From Candidatus Rifleibacteriota bacterium (lineage in GTDB: Bacteria > Muiribacteriota > Ozemobacteria > Ozemobacterales > Ozemobacteraceae): a stretch of DNA of 64,000 nt. Position 1 is the first letter of the stretch; every line of letters begins with the position of its first letter. Position numbers and translations under genes: made by a program. Positions 8,063 to 16,183 of the stretch are shown in pieces. The DNA lies in assembly GCA_024710355.1 (NCBI GenBank), contig JANJUX010000033.1, positions 245,981-309,980 on the forward strand, written 5' to 3'. The notes under the pieces were generated by a model, which saw only the letters and a list, made by a program, of their open reading frames with translations, searched no databases and was not told the DNA's origin.

Positions 8063-9158
8063 GTTGAACGAACAGATCATTGACAATAGAATCGGTAGCC
8101 GCAAGGCAGTTGCTTCTGAGCTCCGGCAGGTTCCGGGCAGCAATCCAAAGACGGGTGCAGATGTCTGGTGACAGGCAAAACGACCCTGAAGAGAATCAAT
8201 AATCTCGGGTTGCGCGTAACCAAAGAAGAAGCAGGTGTCATAAGGCACAAACTCCATGGGGGGAGGGCTCCGCATCGACGGAGAAACCAACTTCAACCGC
8301 AGAAAAACTCTACGAGGGCCACAAACCCTGAAAGAGGAAGGATAACATCCAGGGCGGTGAAGCCTGATACCCCGAAGGACAAAAGGTCATGAGAGTTGCC
8401 ATCGCGACGAAGGAGTGAAATCCGACGACGTAGGAGGCGCTTCAAACCGGGAGCAAAGCTTCAAGGTATGACCGAATCTCAAGATGGAAACCGGCTGCTT
8501 GCAGTACGGGGCCAGTAAGAGCCAGGGTCGGGTTGGACGTAAGTTCGGCGGCCAGGCAGTGGGAACTGCCAGCAATTACTGGAAGAAAACCATGTAGAGA
8601 CGGTGACAGCGTAGAAGCAGGGCAACTGAAAACAGTTGTCGATCGGTTCGAGGTAAGACTCTGAAGATCAATACCCTGGGAGTGCCAGCGGGGTGGAACA
8701 AACCCGCAAGCTGTTAAGACGCAAGTTCTGCTGAGAGGTTGAGAAAACCTGGGAGCGGAATGCGACAGGGCCGGAATCCTGTTTGTCACGTCTGACGGTG
8801 ACGGCGCTAAGAGGGCAGAAACCTCAGGAGGCGTTGGCGTTATCCAGCCAATGAAGATGTGTGTAGTACCTTGCAGTCGGCAGAAGTTCACAAGAGAATA
8901 GAAAGACTTGATTAACTTCCAGTCTGGTGGTTGTATCGAAGGCCTCGAGGGCGATGAACGCCTGAGGCTTGGCGTAACCAATGCGCGTCATAGTGCAGCC
9001 ACGTTAATACTCTAAAGGATATGTAACGACACGAAGGGGGAATCAGTAACGGTGACGTGACTGATGAACCATACATCGATAGGTCTTCAAGAAGGAAAAC
9101 CGATTCTAATCTGCAAGTTCAACAGACAACCCCCCGTTAAACGGGGGTTGTTTCTTTT
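8063..9158 (+). ncRNA. Giant structured noncoding RNA (about 1.1 kb), family not recognised
   Basis: No convincing protein gene exists here, yet the segment has its own promoter and terminator. Its ends pair across more than 1 kb. GTTGAAC (8063-8069) pairs with GTTCAAC (9117-9123). Next come a 3x3 internal loop and CAGAT (8073-8077) with ATCTG (9109-9113). Then TAGAATCGG (8087-8095) pairs with CCGATTCTA (9100-9108). That makes 21 base pairs in colinear order. Inside are many local hairpins with purine-rich or GNRA loops: 8268-8283, 8555-8570 (loop GGGA), 8623-8638, 8688-8707, 8736-8750, 8942-8968 and 9042-9065 (loop GUGA). The architecture recalls large ornate RNAs (OLE, ROOL, GOLLD), but I cannot match it to any of them. 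No group II domain V, RNase P or tmRNA signature was seen. Function is unknown. Confidence 0.82.
9126..9158 (+). terminator. Terminator of the giant RNA
   Basis: The stem ACAA(C)CCCCCG / CGGGGGTTGT has one bulged C and loop TTAAA, followed by TTCTTTT. It begins two bases after the 3' strand of the closing helix. Confidence 0.9.
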
Positions 9159-9343
9159 AGTTCAGTTCAGGGTCGGACCAGCTGAGAAGCCCTAAAATGG
9201 CTGAAAAAGACTAAAAAATTGGGCGTTTTTTTGCCTTAGAGTGCCCTTTTTCTATGTGAAAATGGCCTTCTAAGCTTTTTTATTTTGAAGGGTTTTTAGA
9301 GTTTCAGACTTTACGGTATTTTTTAATTTTTGCAGACAAATAA
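9159..9343. other. AT-rich spacer, no gene seen
   Basis: About 185 bases between the giant RNA terminator and the terminator of the facing gene. It has several T-rich and A-rich runs (for example near 9205-9235 and 9275-9300) but no open frame, no promoter of quality and no clear hairpin. Confidence 0.5.
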
Positions 9344-9376
9344 AAAACCGCACGGTTATGCTGACCGAGCGGTTTT
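9344..9376. terminator. Bidirectional terminator
   Basis: AAAACCGC (9344-9351) pairs with GCGGTTTT (9369-9376), with an inner CGGT/ACCG helix. It has A-rich and T-rich flanks on the two sides. It serves the minus-strand outer-membrane gene fragment. Confidence 0.8.
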
Positions 9377-9392
9377 GTTTAATCTGTTGTTT

Positions 9393-10196
9393 TTAATCCT
9401 GGCGGTAGTTCAGACCCAGTATCAGGCCGTAATCACGCTTATAACCCCACTCTGACTGGACGGCAAACGGCACACCGACTGAAAACTGCCAGCGTTCGTT
9501 GAACCAGGCCAGCCCGAGCAGCATATCGACGTTATTGCCATCGGGGCCCTTTTCCATTGTCCATGATGGCGCATCGATCTCGGCGAGCGCGACGCAGTTC
9601 GGATCGAGCAGATACTCAAGACCGGCCCGCGGGTTGATTTTTGAAATACCGTCGCGCGGGTCGTTGGCAAGGGTCAGGTTGAGGTGGCTGTTCCAGCGAT
9701 TGTTCAGCTGTCGCGAATAGGCCCCACCGATCTGGAACCAGGCACCGCGGGTCGCCTCGGCCGGCCCGATCTGTACGCCGGTGCGGGTCTTGTCGGTCAT
9801 GTTCAGCATTGGCTGATGGTAATTGCCCGAAGCGAAGCGACCTTCAAAATACAAGCTGACAGCCTGAAAACCGGCATAATCGCGCCAGATCTGGTAGCCA
9901 ACGCGCAGGGCCGGGTCGTGCATGCCATTGAATGAAACATTGTCGGTAAGCCCGGTTCGGCTGACTTCCCATGACTGAACCGGTATTGTCAGACCTGCCA
10001 TCAGCTTGTGCCGCAGAAAAAGAACATTCATCGGCATTACCCACTGGCTGCCGGACATTTCATTGACGGTGGGCGGTAATGGATGTTTGCCGGTCAAAGC
10101 GCCCGGCCCTTTTAACCAGACTTGGACTGGTTGAATAAAAGGGAAGCCTGATTGATACAGATCAAATTCAAATGCCAGGTTTGCTTTTAGTATCAA
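9393..10196 (-). pseudogene. 5'-truncated outer-membrane beta-barrel gene
   Basis: The reading frame encodes about 267 residues of alternating amphipathic strands rich in Trp, Tyr and Asn (YFEGRFASGNYHQ, HLNLTLANDPRDG, FSVGVPFAVQSEWGYK) and ends GLNYRQD, like a small outer-membrane barrel. There is no signal peptide and no ATG before about residue 46. The frame is blocked by a stop at about 10200, and only a TTG near 10194 could start it. The 5' end runs directly into the HicAB promoter on the other strand. I read this as a gene that lost its promoter and N-terminus. A rare intact gene with a TTG start is less likely because a barrel needs export. Confidence 0.6.
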
Positions 10197-10209
10197 AAAT
10201 TAGTATTAT
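10181..10209 (+). promoter_or_regulatory. Promoter of hicAB
   Basis: TTGCTT (10181-10186), a 17-bp spacer and TATTAT (10204-10209). Initiation is expected near 10216, giving a leader of only about 7 nt before ATG 10223. It overlaps the broken 5' end of the opposing outer-membrane gene. Confidence 0.55.
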
Positions 10210-10222
10210 TATTGTGGGTGCC

Positions 10223-10483
10223 ATGAATAACAAACACCGCAAAATCCTGGATAAAGTCTTTCAGAATCCTGTCAAACCAATCGACTGGCATGACATTGAA
10301 AAGCTTTTTATCGCTCTGGGTGCATTGATGGTCGAAGGAAACGGTTCTCGCGTAACGTTTTCTCTTAATGGTGTCACTGCTGACTTTCATCGACCACATC
10401 CCGGCAAGGAAGCAAAACGCTACCAGATTGTCGATACCAGGGAATTTTTGACCAAAGCCGGTATTGATCCGGCAAAAGTTTGA
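10223..10483 (+). CDS. hicA: HicA-family mRNA interferase toxin
   Basis: The 86-residue product matches HicA in size and pattern: a double-stranded-RNA-binding-like fold with WHDIEKLFIALGA, the strand GSRVTFSLNG, then the conserved FHRPHPGKE carrying the family histidine, and the tail YQIVDTREFLTKAGI. HicA toxins cleave mRNA and are neutralised by HicB. The start at ATG 10223 is preferred, although the ribosome site is weak. It precedes hicB by 11 bases, the common toxin-first order. Confidence 0.8.
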   Translation: MNNKHRKILDKVFQNPVKPIDWHDIEKLFIALGALMVEGNGSRVTFSLNGVTADFHRPHPGKEAKRYQIVDTREFLTKAGIDPAKV

Positions 10484-10494
10484 GGTGAGAAACT

Positions 10495-10830
10495 ATGAAC
10501 AGCTTAAAATACAAAGGCTACGCCGCCAGAATTGACTTCGACCCCGAAGACGAAATCTTTGTCGGTCGCGTGGTTGGCATTAAAGACATCATCGGTTTTC
10601 ATGCTGAATCAGCTAAAGAACTGCGCCGGGCCTTTGAAGAAGCCGTAGATCACTATCTTGCATCCTGCAAAGAACTCAACATAGAGCCACAGAAAAGCTT
10701 TTCCGGCAAATTCGTTATCCGTTTATCACCCGAAATCCACGAAAAGGTTGCTCTTGCTGCCGCTGAAACACACAAGAGCCTCAACAGCTGGATAGAAGAT
10801 ATCTTGAGAAGCCACGTTAAAGCTGCCTGA
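10495..10830 (+). CDS. hicB: HicB-family antitoxin with ribbon-helix-helix C-terminus
   Basis: The 111-residue product has the HicB partial RNase-H-like fold at the N-terminus (YAARIDFDPEDEIFVGRVVG, then the helix ELRRAFEEAVDHYL). A ribbon-helix-helix DNA-binding segment follows at about residues 76-105 (FVIRLSPEIHEKVALAA, SLNSWIEDIL). It should bind HicA and repress the operon at the promoter upstream of hicA. GAGGTGAG precedes the start. Confidence 0.85.
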   Translation: MNSLKYKGYAARIDFDPEDEIFVGRVVGIKDIIGFHAESAKELRRAFEEAVDHYLASCKELNIEPQKSFSGKFVIRLSPEIHEKVALAAAETHKSLNSWIEDILRSHVKAA

Positions 10831-10890
10831 GCCTGTTTATCAACTCTGAGGCCGGCGGTGATGAAGGCTAGAAGCCGTGCAGGAGGTTTT

Positions 10891-11505
10891 ATGCGCGCAT
10901 CGAGAGAAAAAAAGAATGAATATTCTTACGGTGATTACCTGTTGTGGCCTGATAACAGGCGCTATGAAATCATCGAGGGAACCGTCTATGACATGACGCC
11001 TGCGCCGCCGCCTGAGCACCAGCGATTGCTGGGCAAGCTGCATCTGAAAATTGCCGGTTTTCTCAAAGGCAAAGACTGCGAAGTGTTCGTTGCCCCGCTC
11101 GATGTGCTGCTTCCTGAAGCTGATGAAGCGGATGAAAAAGTAAAAACCGTTGTCCAGCCAGATCTACTGGTCGTCTGCGACCCGACAAAGATAACGCCGC
11201 GCGGTTGCAGAGGCGCGCCTGACTGGATAATCGAAGTGCTTTCGCCATCAACAGCCAGCAAAGACCAGATTCTCAAAAGACGCATCTATGAAAAAGCCGG
11301 GGTCAGAGAATACTGGGTCATTCACCCCACCGACGGCACCATCATGATCTACCGCCTGCATAAGGCAAAACTGGCCTTTTTCGACACCTACGACGATCAG
11401 GCTGAACTCAAGACCGCCTGTCTGCCAGGGCTGACCATCGCTGCGGCCGAAATTTTCCAGCCGCAGCCAAAGGTCGTGCGCGAAGACCCCATGCACTACG
11501 TTTAG
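10891..11505 (+). CDS. Uma2-family (DUF820) restriction-fold nuclease-like protein
   Basis: The 204-residue product shows the Uma2 pattern: YEIIEGTVYDMTPAPPPEHQ, a PD-(D/E)XK-like core VVQPDLLVVCD and PDWIIEVLSPSTASKD, then KRRIYEKAGVREYWVIHP. The predicted catalytic residues D (QPDLL), E (IIEVLSP) and K (DQILKRRIYEKAG) are present. These proteins are abundant in cyanobacteria and some candidate phyla, and their role remains unclear. The start at ATG 10891 has a perfect AGGAGG. With hicAB it makes the 10.2-11.5 kb stretch look like a small accessory patch. Confidence 0.8.
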   Translation: MRASREKKNEYSYGDYLLWPDNRRYEIIEGTVYDMTPAPPPEHQRLLGKLHLKIAGFLKGKDCEVFVAPLDVLLPEADEADEKVKTVVQPDLLVVCDPTKITPRGCRGAPDWIIEVLSPSTASKDQILKRRIYEKAGVREYWVIHPTDGTIMIYRLHKAKLAFFDTYDDQAELKTACLPGLTIAAAEIFQPQPKVVREDPMHYV

Positions 11506-11567
11506 CCCATCCCCGTAAGTTTCCAGGAATGGTCGAAACAGCTGAAAACAGCGAAAAAAGCCTGAAC

Positions 11568-12629
11568 TTACTGGCCGCCGGCGAGGCGGGCTTTGGCGGC
11601 GCGGGCTTCGATCTGGTCGCGGCCGTCGTCTTTTTCGATGACTTTCTGATACCAGAGCTGGGCGTCGGCGGTGCGGCCAATGGCCTGCAGAGCGTCAGCA
11701 AATTCGAGGGCCCTGACCATGTAGACCTTGTCGTCGGCCGGTTCGGGGTCGCGGGTGAACAATTCTTCGTAAAGCGCCACGAGCTTGTCGTTCTGGCCTG
11801 ACTTCTGGCAGGCGACCATCAGGCGGTTCTTCGCATCGGGCATCAGCGGCGTGTCGGGATACTGCTTCAACAGATGTTCGAGCACGGCAATGACGTTGTT
11901 GTAATCGGGTGGATCTTCGCCGAGCAGATAGAGATTCGACAGTCGCCAGCAGGATTCCTGGGCCTGGTCGGTCTGCGGGCAGCGTTCGATGACCTGTTTG
12001 TGCAGTTCCTTGAAGGTGTCGAGTTCCCATTTTTCGAGGCCGGTCATCTCGGTATAGAGCTTGACTGCCAGTTCTTTCTGCTCTTCGAGACTAAGAGGGC
12101 TCGAAGCATTGTAAGCACCATCGGCTGAAGGGTTGTAGGCCTGTGCCGAATCATCGGTGCTTGATGGCAGGGTTTCGGTTTCAGAAGCGACCGAAACCGC
12201 TTCGCTGCCGCCATCTTCGCCTTTGTTGACGCTTTCGAGCCATTTAGTGGCAAAGGCGTTCTTCACATCTTTCGCGAGAACTTCTTCGAAAACCTTCTTC
12301 GCGCCTTCTTTGTCGCCCTTCCTGAACTTTATCAGACCCATCAGATTCTTGATCGACAGACTGTCAGGGTAGGTTTCGAGGCCCTTATTGAGAACCGTCT
12401 CGGCGTTGTCGTATTTCTGCAGTTTGCCGAGCAGCGAGGCCGATTCGACGTAGAGATCTTCGCTCGGTGTTTCCTTGAGCGCGGTTTTATAGAGCTGCAG
12501 CGCTTCATCGAATTTCTTGGCGCTCTGCAGGGCGCGGCCCTTCTTCAAAATTTCTTCAGAAGCGGCGAGCGGCGCGTTCATGATCAGAACCGCCACCAGA
12601 ATCAATGCCAGAAACCTGAATTTATGCAT
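11568..12629 (-). CDS. Secreted TPR protein, last gene of pseudopilin cluster A
   Basis: The 353-residue product has a signal peptide (FLALILVAVLIMNAPLAAS) and an N-terminal run of tetratricopeptide repeats (about residues 28-140: KKGRALQSAKKFDEALQLYK, KYDNAETVLNKGLETYPDS). A Ser/Asp-rich linker follows (about 150-185), then a second TPR block resembling outer-membrane assembly lipoproteins. AGGAGG precedes the start. It follows three pseudopilin-type genes on the same strand with a 15-base gap, which suggests a periplasmic scaffold for that system. Confidence 0.7.
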   Translation of the reverse strand: MHKFRFLALILVAVLIMNAPLAASEEILKKGRALQSAKKFDEALQLYKTALKETPSEDLYVESASLLGKLQKYDNAETVLNKGLETYPDSLSIKNLMGLIKFRKGDKEGAKKVFEEVLAKDVKNAFATKWLESVNKGEDGGSEAVSVASETETLPSSTDDSAQAYNPSADGAYNASSPLSLEEQKELAVKLYTEMTGLEKWELDTFKELHKQVIERCPQTDQAQESCWRLSNLYLLGEDPPDYNNVIAVLEHLLKQYPDTPLMPDAKNRLMVACQKSGQNDKLVALYEELFTRDPEPADDKVYMVRALEFADALQAIGRTADAQLWYQKVIEKDDGRDQIEARAAKARLAGGQ

Positions 12630-12644
12630 GACAGAACCTCCTGG

Positions 12645-13202
12645 TTACTTTGCCTTTTTTCTTAGATTGCCTATTTTAAGCTCGGATTCGACACAAGTCG
12701 AGTAAAACTGACAGGCGATCGACAGGGTCGAAGCCTTGCCACCGCCCTTTTCGTCTGAAATCAGCTGCATGACGACATTGAGAAAACTGAACCGCCCGGC
12801 GTCGTCGATCTGGGGCTTGAACATGAATGATTTGACCTGCCGCGCCCCATGAAAATTCGACTCTTTGCCCTGCTCATTGCGGAACAGCGTCGCCTTGTCT
12901 TTATCATAGGTATATCTGATCTTTTTCTCGTCGCCATCGCGAATGGCGTAGAACGAAAACGAATTTTCGTTGCATTCAGCCGGTATGATGCGTTTGAGCG
13001 AACGAACGTCGGTTCTGATGCGCTCGACGATGTTGTCCATCAGGCGTTGAATGTTGAGCATGTCGGTGCCCTTTTTGAAATGCCTGGTGGTGCGGTTCAT
13101 AAGCAGCATCGCCATTGTCAGCACCATGCTCGAAATCGCCACGACGATGACTATTTCCATCATCGTGACCCCATGGCGGCCGTTATCAGGTCTTTCAGCC
13201 AT
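12645..13202 (-). CDS. Minor pseudopilin, GspJ-like (cluster A)
   Basis: The 185-residue product has a prepilin leader ending in G (GRHG), then VTMMEIVIVVA with Glu at mature position 5, then a hydrophobic helix. The C-terminal domain has GspJ-like features: an early long helix (MLNIQRLMDNIVERIRTDVR) and strands. It would be processed by a prepilin peptidase and placed at a pseudopilus tip. It overlaps the preceding GspI-like gene by 8 bases. Confidence 0.75.
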   Translation of the reverse strand: MAERPDNGRHGVTMMEIVIVVAISSMVLTMAMLLMNRTTRHFKKGTDMLNIQRLMDNIVERIRTDVRSLKRIIPAECNENSFSFYAIRDGDEKKIRYTYDKDKATLFRNEQGKESNFHGARQVKSFMFKPQIDDAGRFSFLNVVMQLISDEKGGGKASTLSIACQFYSTCVESELKIGNLRKKAK

Positions 13203-13680
13203 TGCGCTCTCCGAACTTCAGCACCGACAGCTTGACCGACTGCTCGGTTTTCTCGTCCGACTCTTCGACACGATAAAAAACCTCGAGGTCGAGTCTGAGA
13301 ATGCGCGCTGGCTCATCCTGTGAGTAGCCGAACTGATACCTGAAATAGCGAAAGGAGGTTTCCATGTCTTTTTTGATGCCGTCTTCCTGCAGCGAATTCA
13401 GGGTCTTCTTCAGGTCTTCGTCATCGAGAACCTTCATTTTGCCTCTGCCAGAAAGCTTTTTGATCTTTTCGAGACATTCTTTATACGGCAGGCCCAGCAG
13501 ACTGTCGAGGAAACTCGCCGCAATCTGCCCGGCCATCATGTGTTTGCCGACCGAATAGGCCCCGCGCGTCTGCGTCGTGCCCAGCCACATAAGAGGCAGC
13601 ATCGCCAGCCCGAAAATCGTCACGCCGATGAGCAGCTCTATCATCGACATGCCCTTGCGGTGATAATATCTGCTATTCAT
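13195..13680 (-). CDS. Minor pseudopilin, GspI/PilV-like (cluster A)
   Basis: The 161-residue product has leader ...RKG, then MSMIELLIGVTIFGLAMLPL with Glu at mature position 5. The short globular part fits the small GspI class. ATG 13680 is chosen over 13689 because AAGGA sits 8 bases upstream of it. It overlaps the stop of the GspK-like gene (ATGAATAG), so translation is coupled. Confidence 0.75.
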   Translation of the reverse strand: MNSRYYHRKGMSMIELLIGVTIFGLAMLPLMWLGTTQTRGAYSVGKHMMAGQIAASFLDSLLGLPYKECLEKIKKLSGRGKMKVLDDEDLKKTLNSLQEDGIKKDMETSFRYFRYQFGYSQDEPARILRLDLEVFYRVEESDEKTEQSVKLSVLKFGERNG

Positions 13681-16018
13681 CGTCGTCATCCTTGCCCACC
13701 CGGCCGGCGGTCAGCAGATAACCGCGCATGTTTTCCATCATCTGCACGGCCAGCGCCGGTTTCTGCGCCGCCATCGCCGAATGATACATGAAGAACGGGG
13801 CCTTCAGCAGGCTGCACGAACTTTTGATCTGCCCGAACTCTTCGAGACGCTTCGGCAGGTTAAGATAATTGCAGGCGATACCGCCGACAAAGACGATTTC
13901 TTTGCGAATGCCAGATGACCACATGATCTGATCGTAAGGGGTGTTGTTCTGGTCGTTGAGACAGATCAGCTGCACCCCGATCAGGGCCTCGCCTTTGATC
14001 GTGATCGGGTCGCCACGCAGGCTGACAAAGGTGAGAAAGCTTTCCTGAGTGATTTCGGTCTTGATCTTCTTGTAAAAGTCGTAGGCCGGCCCGCGTCCGA
14101 GCATATTGCCCGGTGGCCCGAGCTTGAACTGGCCGGTATCGATATCGTAGCCGCGCGTGATGCTTTCGAGCGAAATCGGACCATCGACAAGCACGACACC
14201 GCCGCCGATCTCTTCGTTCTCCATTTTCAGCGGCGGCACTTTCAACGGCCCCTTCACATAAACGATGCCGTTGACCTTGAACTTGCCCTGCTTGACACCG
14301 GCCGCTTCAAGAAATTCTTCTCCACTCATGTAAGTGCGTCCGACACGGCTCTCAGCACCTTTTGCAGTTTTATCTTTTGCCTCTTCGACGGCAAACCAGC
14401 TGCGGCCAAGCTCTTCGAGTTTGTCGCGGGCGGCAAAGCCATCGTTGGCTTTGAACTGCCCGTGCATGAAAATCTTTTTCGATTGCTTGTCAAAGTCGGC
14501 ATTCATCGGCATAAAGCCATCGGGAAGGTTGTCGGCGCTGCCGCTGCGAGGGTTCCAGTTTTTGCCCGAAACCATGCGCGACATGAAATCCTGATATTTT
14601 TGGCTGTCGAGCAGCGGCTGGAAACTGTATTTGACCGAGCCGTAAACTTCGCGCTCGGGAAAGTCAGTCGGGCTGCGATTCTCGTCGTATTTGAGCGGCT
14701 CGCCGCCGCCGGAAGGCGGCCACCAGAAAGTCATGACAAAGAAGCGGCCGAGCACGTTGCCGAAAATCTGCCGGCGCGCATGACCGCCGATGTCGGGCCT
14801 GATGCCCATGAGTTTGAGTCCGCTAGAAAAAGCCATGTAGCCATGGCCGTAGCCTTCGAGTTTCTGCCAGAATTCACTGGCGCCTGAGCCTTTGTTGAAA
14901 AAATCTTCGGGTGAATAGGCAGTATCTTTGAAGATCTCGCCGATTTCGGGCACGACCTCGCTGGAAAAACCCAGAATGCCCATTTTAGCGATATGCTTGT
15001 GCTTAAGTTCGACGTCCTGACCCATCATTCTTATGAATTCGCCGTTCTTGTTCATGAACACCGGAACAAAATCGAAGTCTTTCGTTACGTCGGCAACTTT
15101 GAGGGTTTCTGGCGATACGAGAAACATTTCCCCGACGCTGGCGGTGAATTCTGCGTCGCTGTCGCTGCCTGGTGCATCAGCAACAGCTTCACGCGTGTCC
15201 CCGGCGAGGTTCAGGTAGACAGCCTCGTCAGAGGGGCCGAGAAAAACCTTGCCCGAAAGCTCGGGACTGTTGTATTCGGTCTCGTCGAGTGGCGGCAGCA
15301 GAATCATCGGGCGGTATTTGAAGCCCGATTTGACTCTGATATTGCCGGCGTGACTGAGCGCCTGGCTGTCGGCTTCTTCTGGGTGCTTGCCTTCTTTGGT
15401 GAACATGATATTGACATGGTCGTTCGGACCGATCTTGTCGCGGCCCTGTTCTGCCGCAATTTTGTCGACGAACAGCATGAAATCTTTAAGAACCGGAGTC
15501 ATACGCATTACGACCGTAAAGGGGTATTGCACGCGCAGCGCATACTGGCGGCCGTGAAATTTTGCCTTGCAGACGATTTCGAGCAGGCCCTTCTTTTCGC
15601 TGCCCTTGAAATCATTCGGGCAGTCGAAACCTGGCGGGTAACCAAGTTCTTCGGCCTGCGAAAAAACAATCTCGGGCGGGAGCTGCAACTCGATTTTAAG
15701 TTCGTCAGCGAGCTTTTTCAGCATGGCGGCCGGCTTGTAAAAGCCGGTTTTAAGTTTCTGGCGACCGGGCGGCCCTCTGAAAGCATTGTACAGCTCAGAA
15801 TCGGGCTCGTTGACGTTCATGTTTATCTGCTGCAGCACGTCACCGGCATAGGATTCGAGAAAGTAGCGGGTAATCTGCGTGTAGTCGCTGAGCGTCAGCA
15901 GCTGGGTATGCCCGGTCATGCGCTTCGACAGCGCCACTACCATTATCAGCATGACGCTGATAAGGCCGAGCAGAATGATCGTGATATTGCCCTTTTTCGG
16001 GTGCAGCTGAAGCCTCAT
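13673..16018 (-). CDS. Very large GspK/PilX-like pseudopilus component (cluster A)
   Basis: The 781-residue product starts LHPKKG, then NITIILLGLISVMLIMVVAL, a prepilin-like leader and helix without Glu at position 5, as is typical of GspK. The first 100 residues keep the GspK-like pattern (ITRYFLESYAGDVLQQINMN). The remaining ~650 residues are much longer than any classical GspK (about 320). They include VLVDGPISLESITRGYDIDT and a run of aromatic/Gly strands suggesting a beta-rich domain. It is the first gene of cluster A. A TATAAT box lies 8 nt upstream of the ATG, so the mRNA is predicted to be leaderless or nearly so. Confidence 0.65.
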   Translation of the reverse strand: MRLQLHPKKGNITIILLGLISVMLIMVVALSKRMTGHTQLLTLSDYTQITRYFLESYAGDVLQQINMNVNEPDSELYNAFRGPPGRQKLKTGFYKPAAMLKKLADELKIELQLPPEIVFSQAEELGYPPGFDCPNDFKGSEKKGLLEIVCKAKFHGRQYALRVQYPFTVVMRMTPVLKDFMLFVDKIAAEQGRDKIGPNDHVNIMFTKEGKHPEEADSQALSHAGNIRVKSGFKYRPMILLPPLDETEYNSPELSGKVFLGPSDEAVYLNLAGDTREAVADAPGSDSDAEFTASVGEMFLVSPETLKVADVTKDFDFVPVFMNKNGEFIRMMGQDVELKHKHIAKMGILGFSSEVVPEIGEIFKDTAYSPEDFFNKGSGASEFWQKLEGYGHGYMAFSSGLKLMGIRPDIGGHARRQIFGNVLGRFFVMTFWWPPSGGGEPLKYDENRSPTDFPEREVYGSVKYSFQPLLDSQKYQDFMSRMVSGKNWNPRSGSADNLPDGFMPMNADFDKQSKKIFMHGQFKANDGFAARDKLEELGRSWFAVEEAKDKTAKGAESRVGRTYMSGEEFLEAAGVKQGKFKVNGIVYVKGPLKVPPLKMENEEIGGGVVLVDGPISLESITRGYDIDTGQFKLGPPGNMLGRGPAYDFYKKIKTEITQESFLTFVSLRGDPITIKGEALIGVQLICLNDQNNTPYDQIMWSSGIRKEIVFVGGIACNYLNLPKRLEEFGQIKSSCSLLKAPFFMYHSAMAAQKPALAVQMMENMRGYLLTAGRVGKDDDDE

Positions 16019-16026
16019 AACATCTG

Positions 16027-16035
16027 ATTATACCA
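16027..16035 (-). promoter_or_regulatory. Extended -10 promoter, predicted leaderless start
   Basis: TGGTATAAT on the minus strand ends 8 nt before ATG 16018. There is no Shine-Dalgarno site and no room for one. Confidence 0.6.
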
Positions 16036-16183
16036 TACCCTTCTGACAGTGTACGAACAAGAAAGCAGTTTATTGATTACTGCAAATCGAAAATAGAATT
16101 GTTTTTGAAGCAACCCGACTGATAGACCGGGCCGATGAACCGGTTCAGCCTGATTTATGAAGTAATCTATAGTTGCGGGCGGG

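Noticed and set aside
8056..8079. Inverted repeat TGATCT-N12-AGATCA overlapping the start of the giant RNA, possible operator
   Set aside because: Part of it is already used by the CAGAT strand of the end helix, and a six-base palindrome alone is weak evidence for an operator.
8168..8392. Plus-strand open frame of 74 codons inside the giant RNA
   Set aside because: No Shine-Dalgarno site, highly basic random-like composition, and it overlaps several perfect hairpins.
8641..8670. tRNA T-arm-like GGTTCGAGG inside the giant RNA
   Set aside because: The stem does not close as a T-arm and no acceptor or anticodon arms are present.
8442..8981. Minus-strand open frame of 179 codons across the giant RNA
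   Set aside because: No ribosome site, low-complexity Ser/Pro/Arg-rich product, and the opposite strand has its own promoter, terminator and strong RNA secondary structure.
8063..9158. Group II intron, RNase P RNA or tmRNA as identity of the structured RNA
   Set aside because: No domain V-like hairpin or GUGYG/AY ends, no RNase P core sequences, no tRNA-like ends. The unit has its own promoter and terminator rather than interrupting a gene.
14993..16027. 344-codon open frame antisense to the large GspK-like gene
   Set aside because: No ribosome site; the GspK-like gene on the other strand has leader, helix and operon context.
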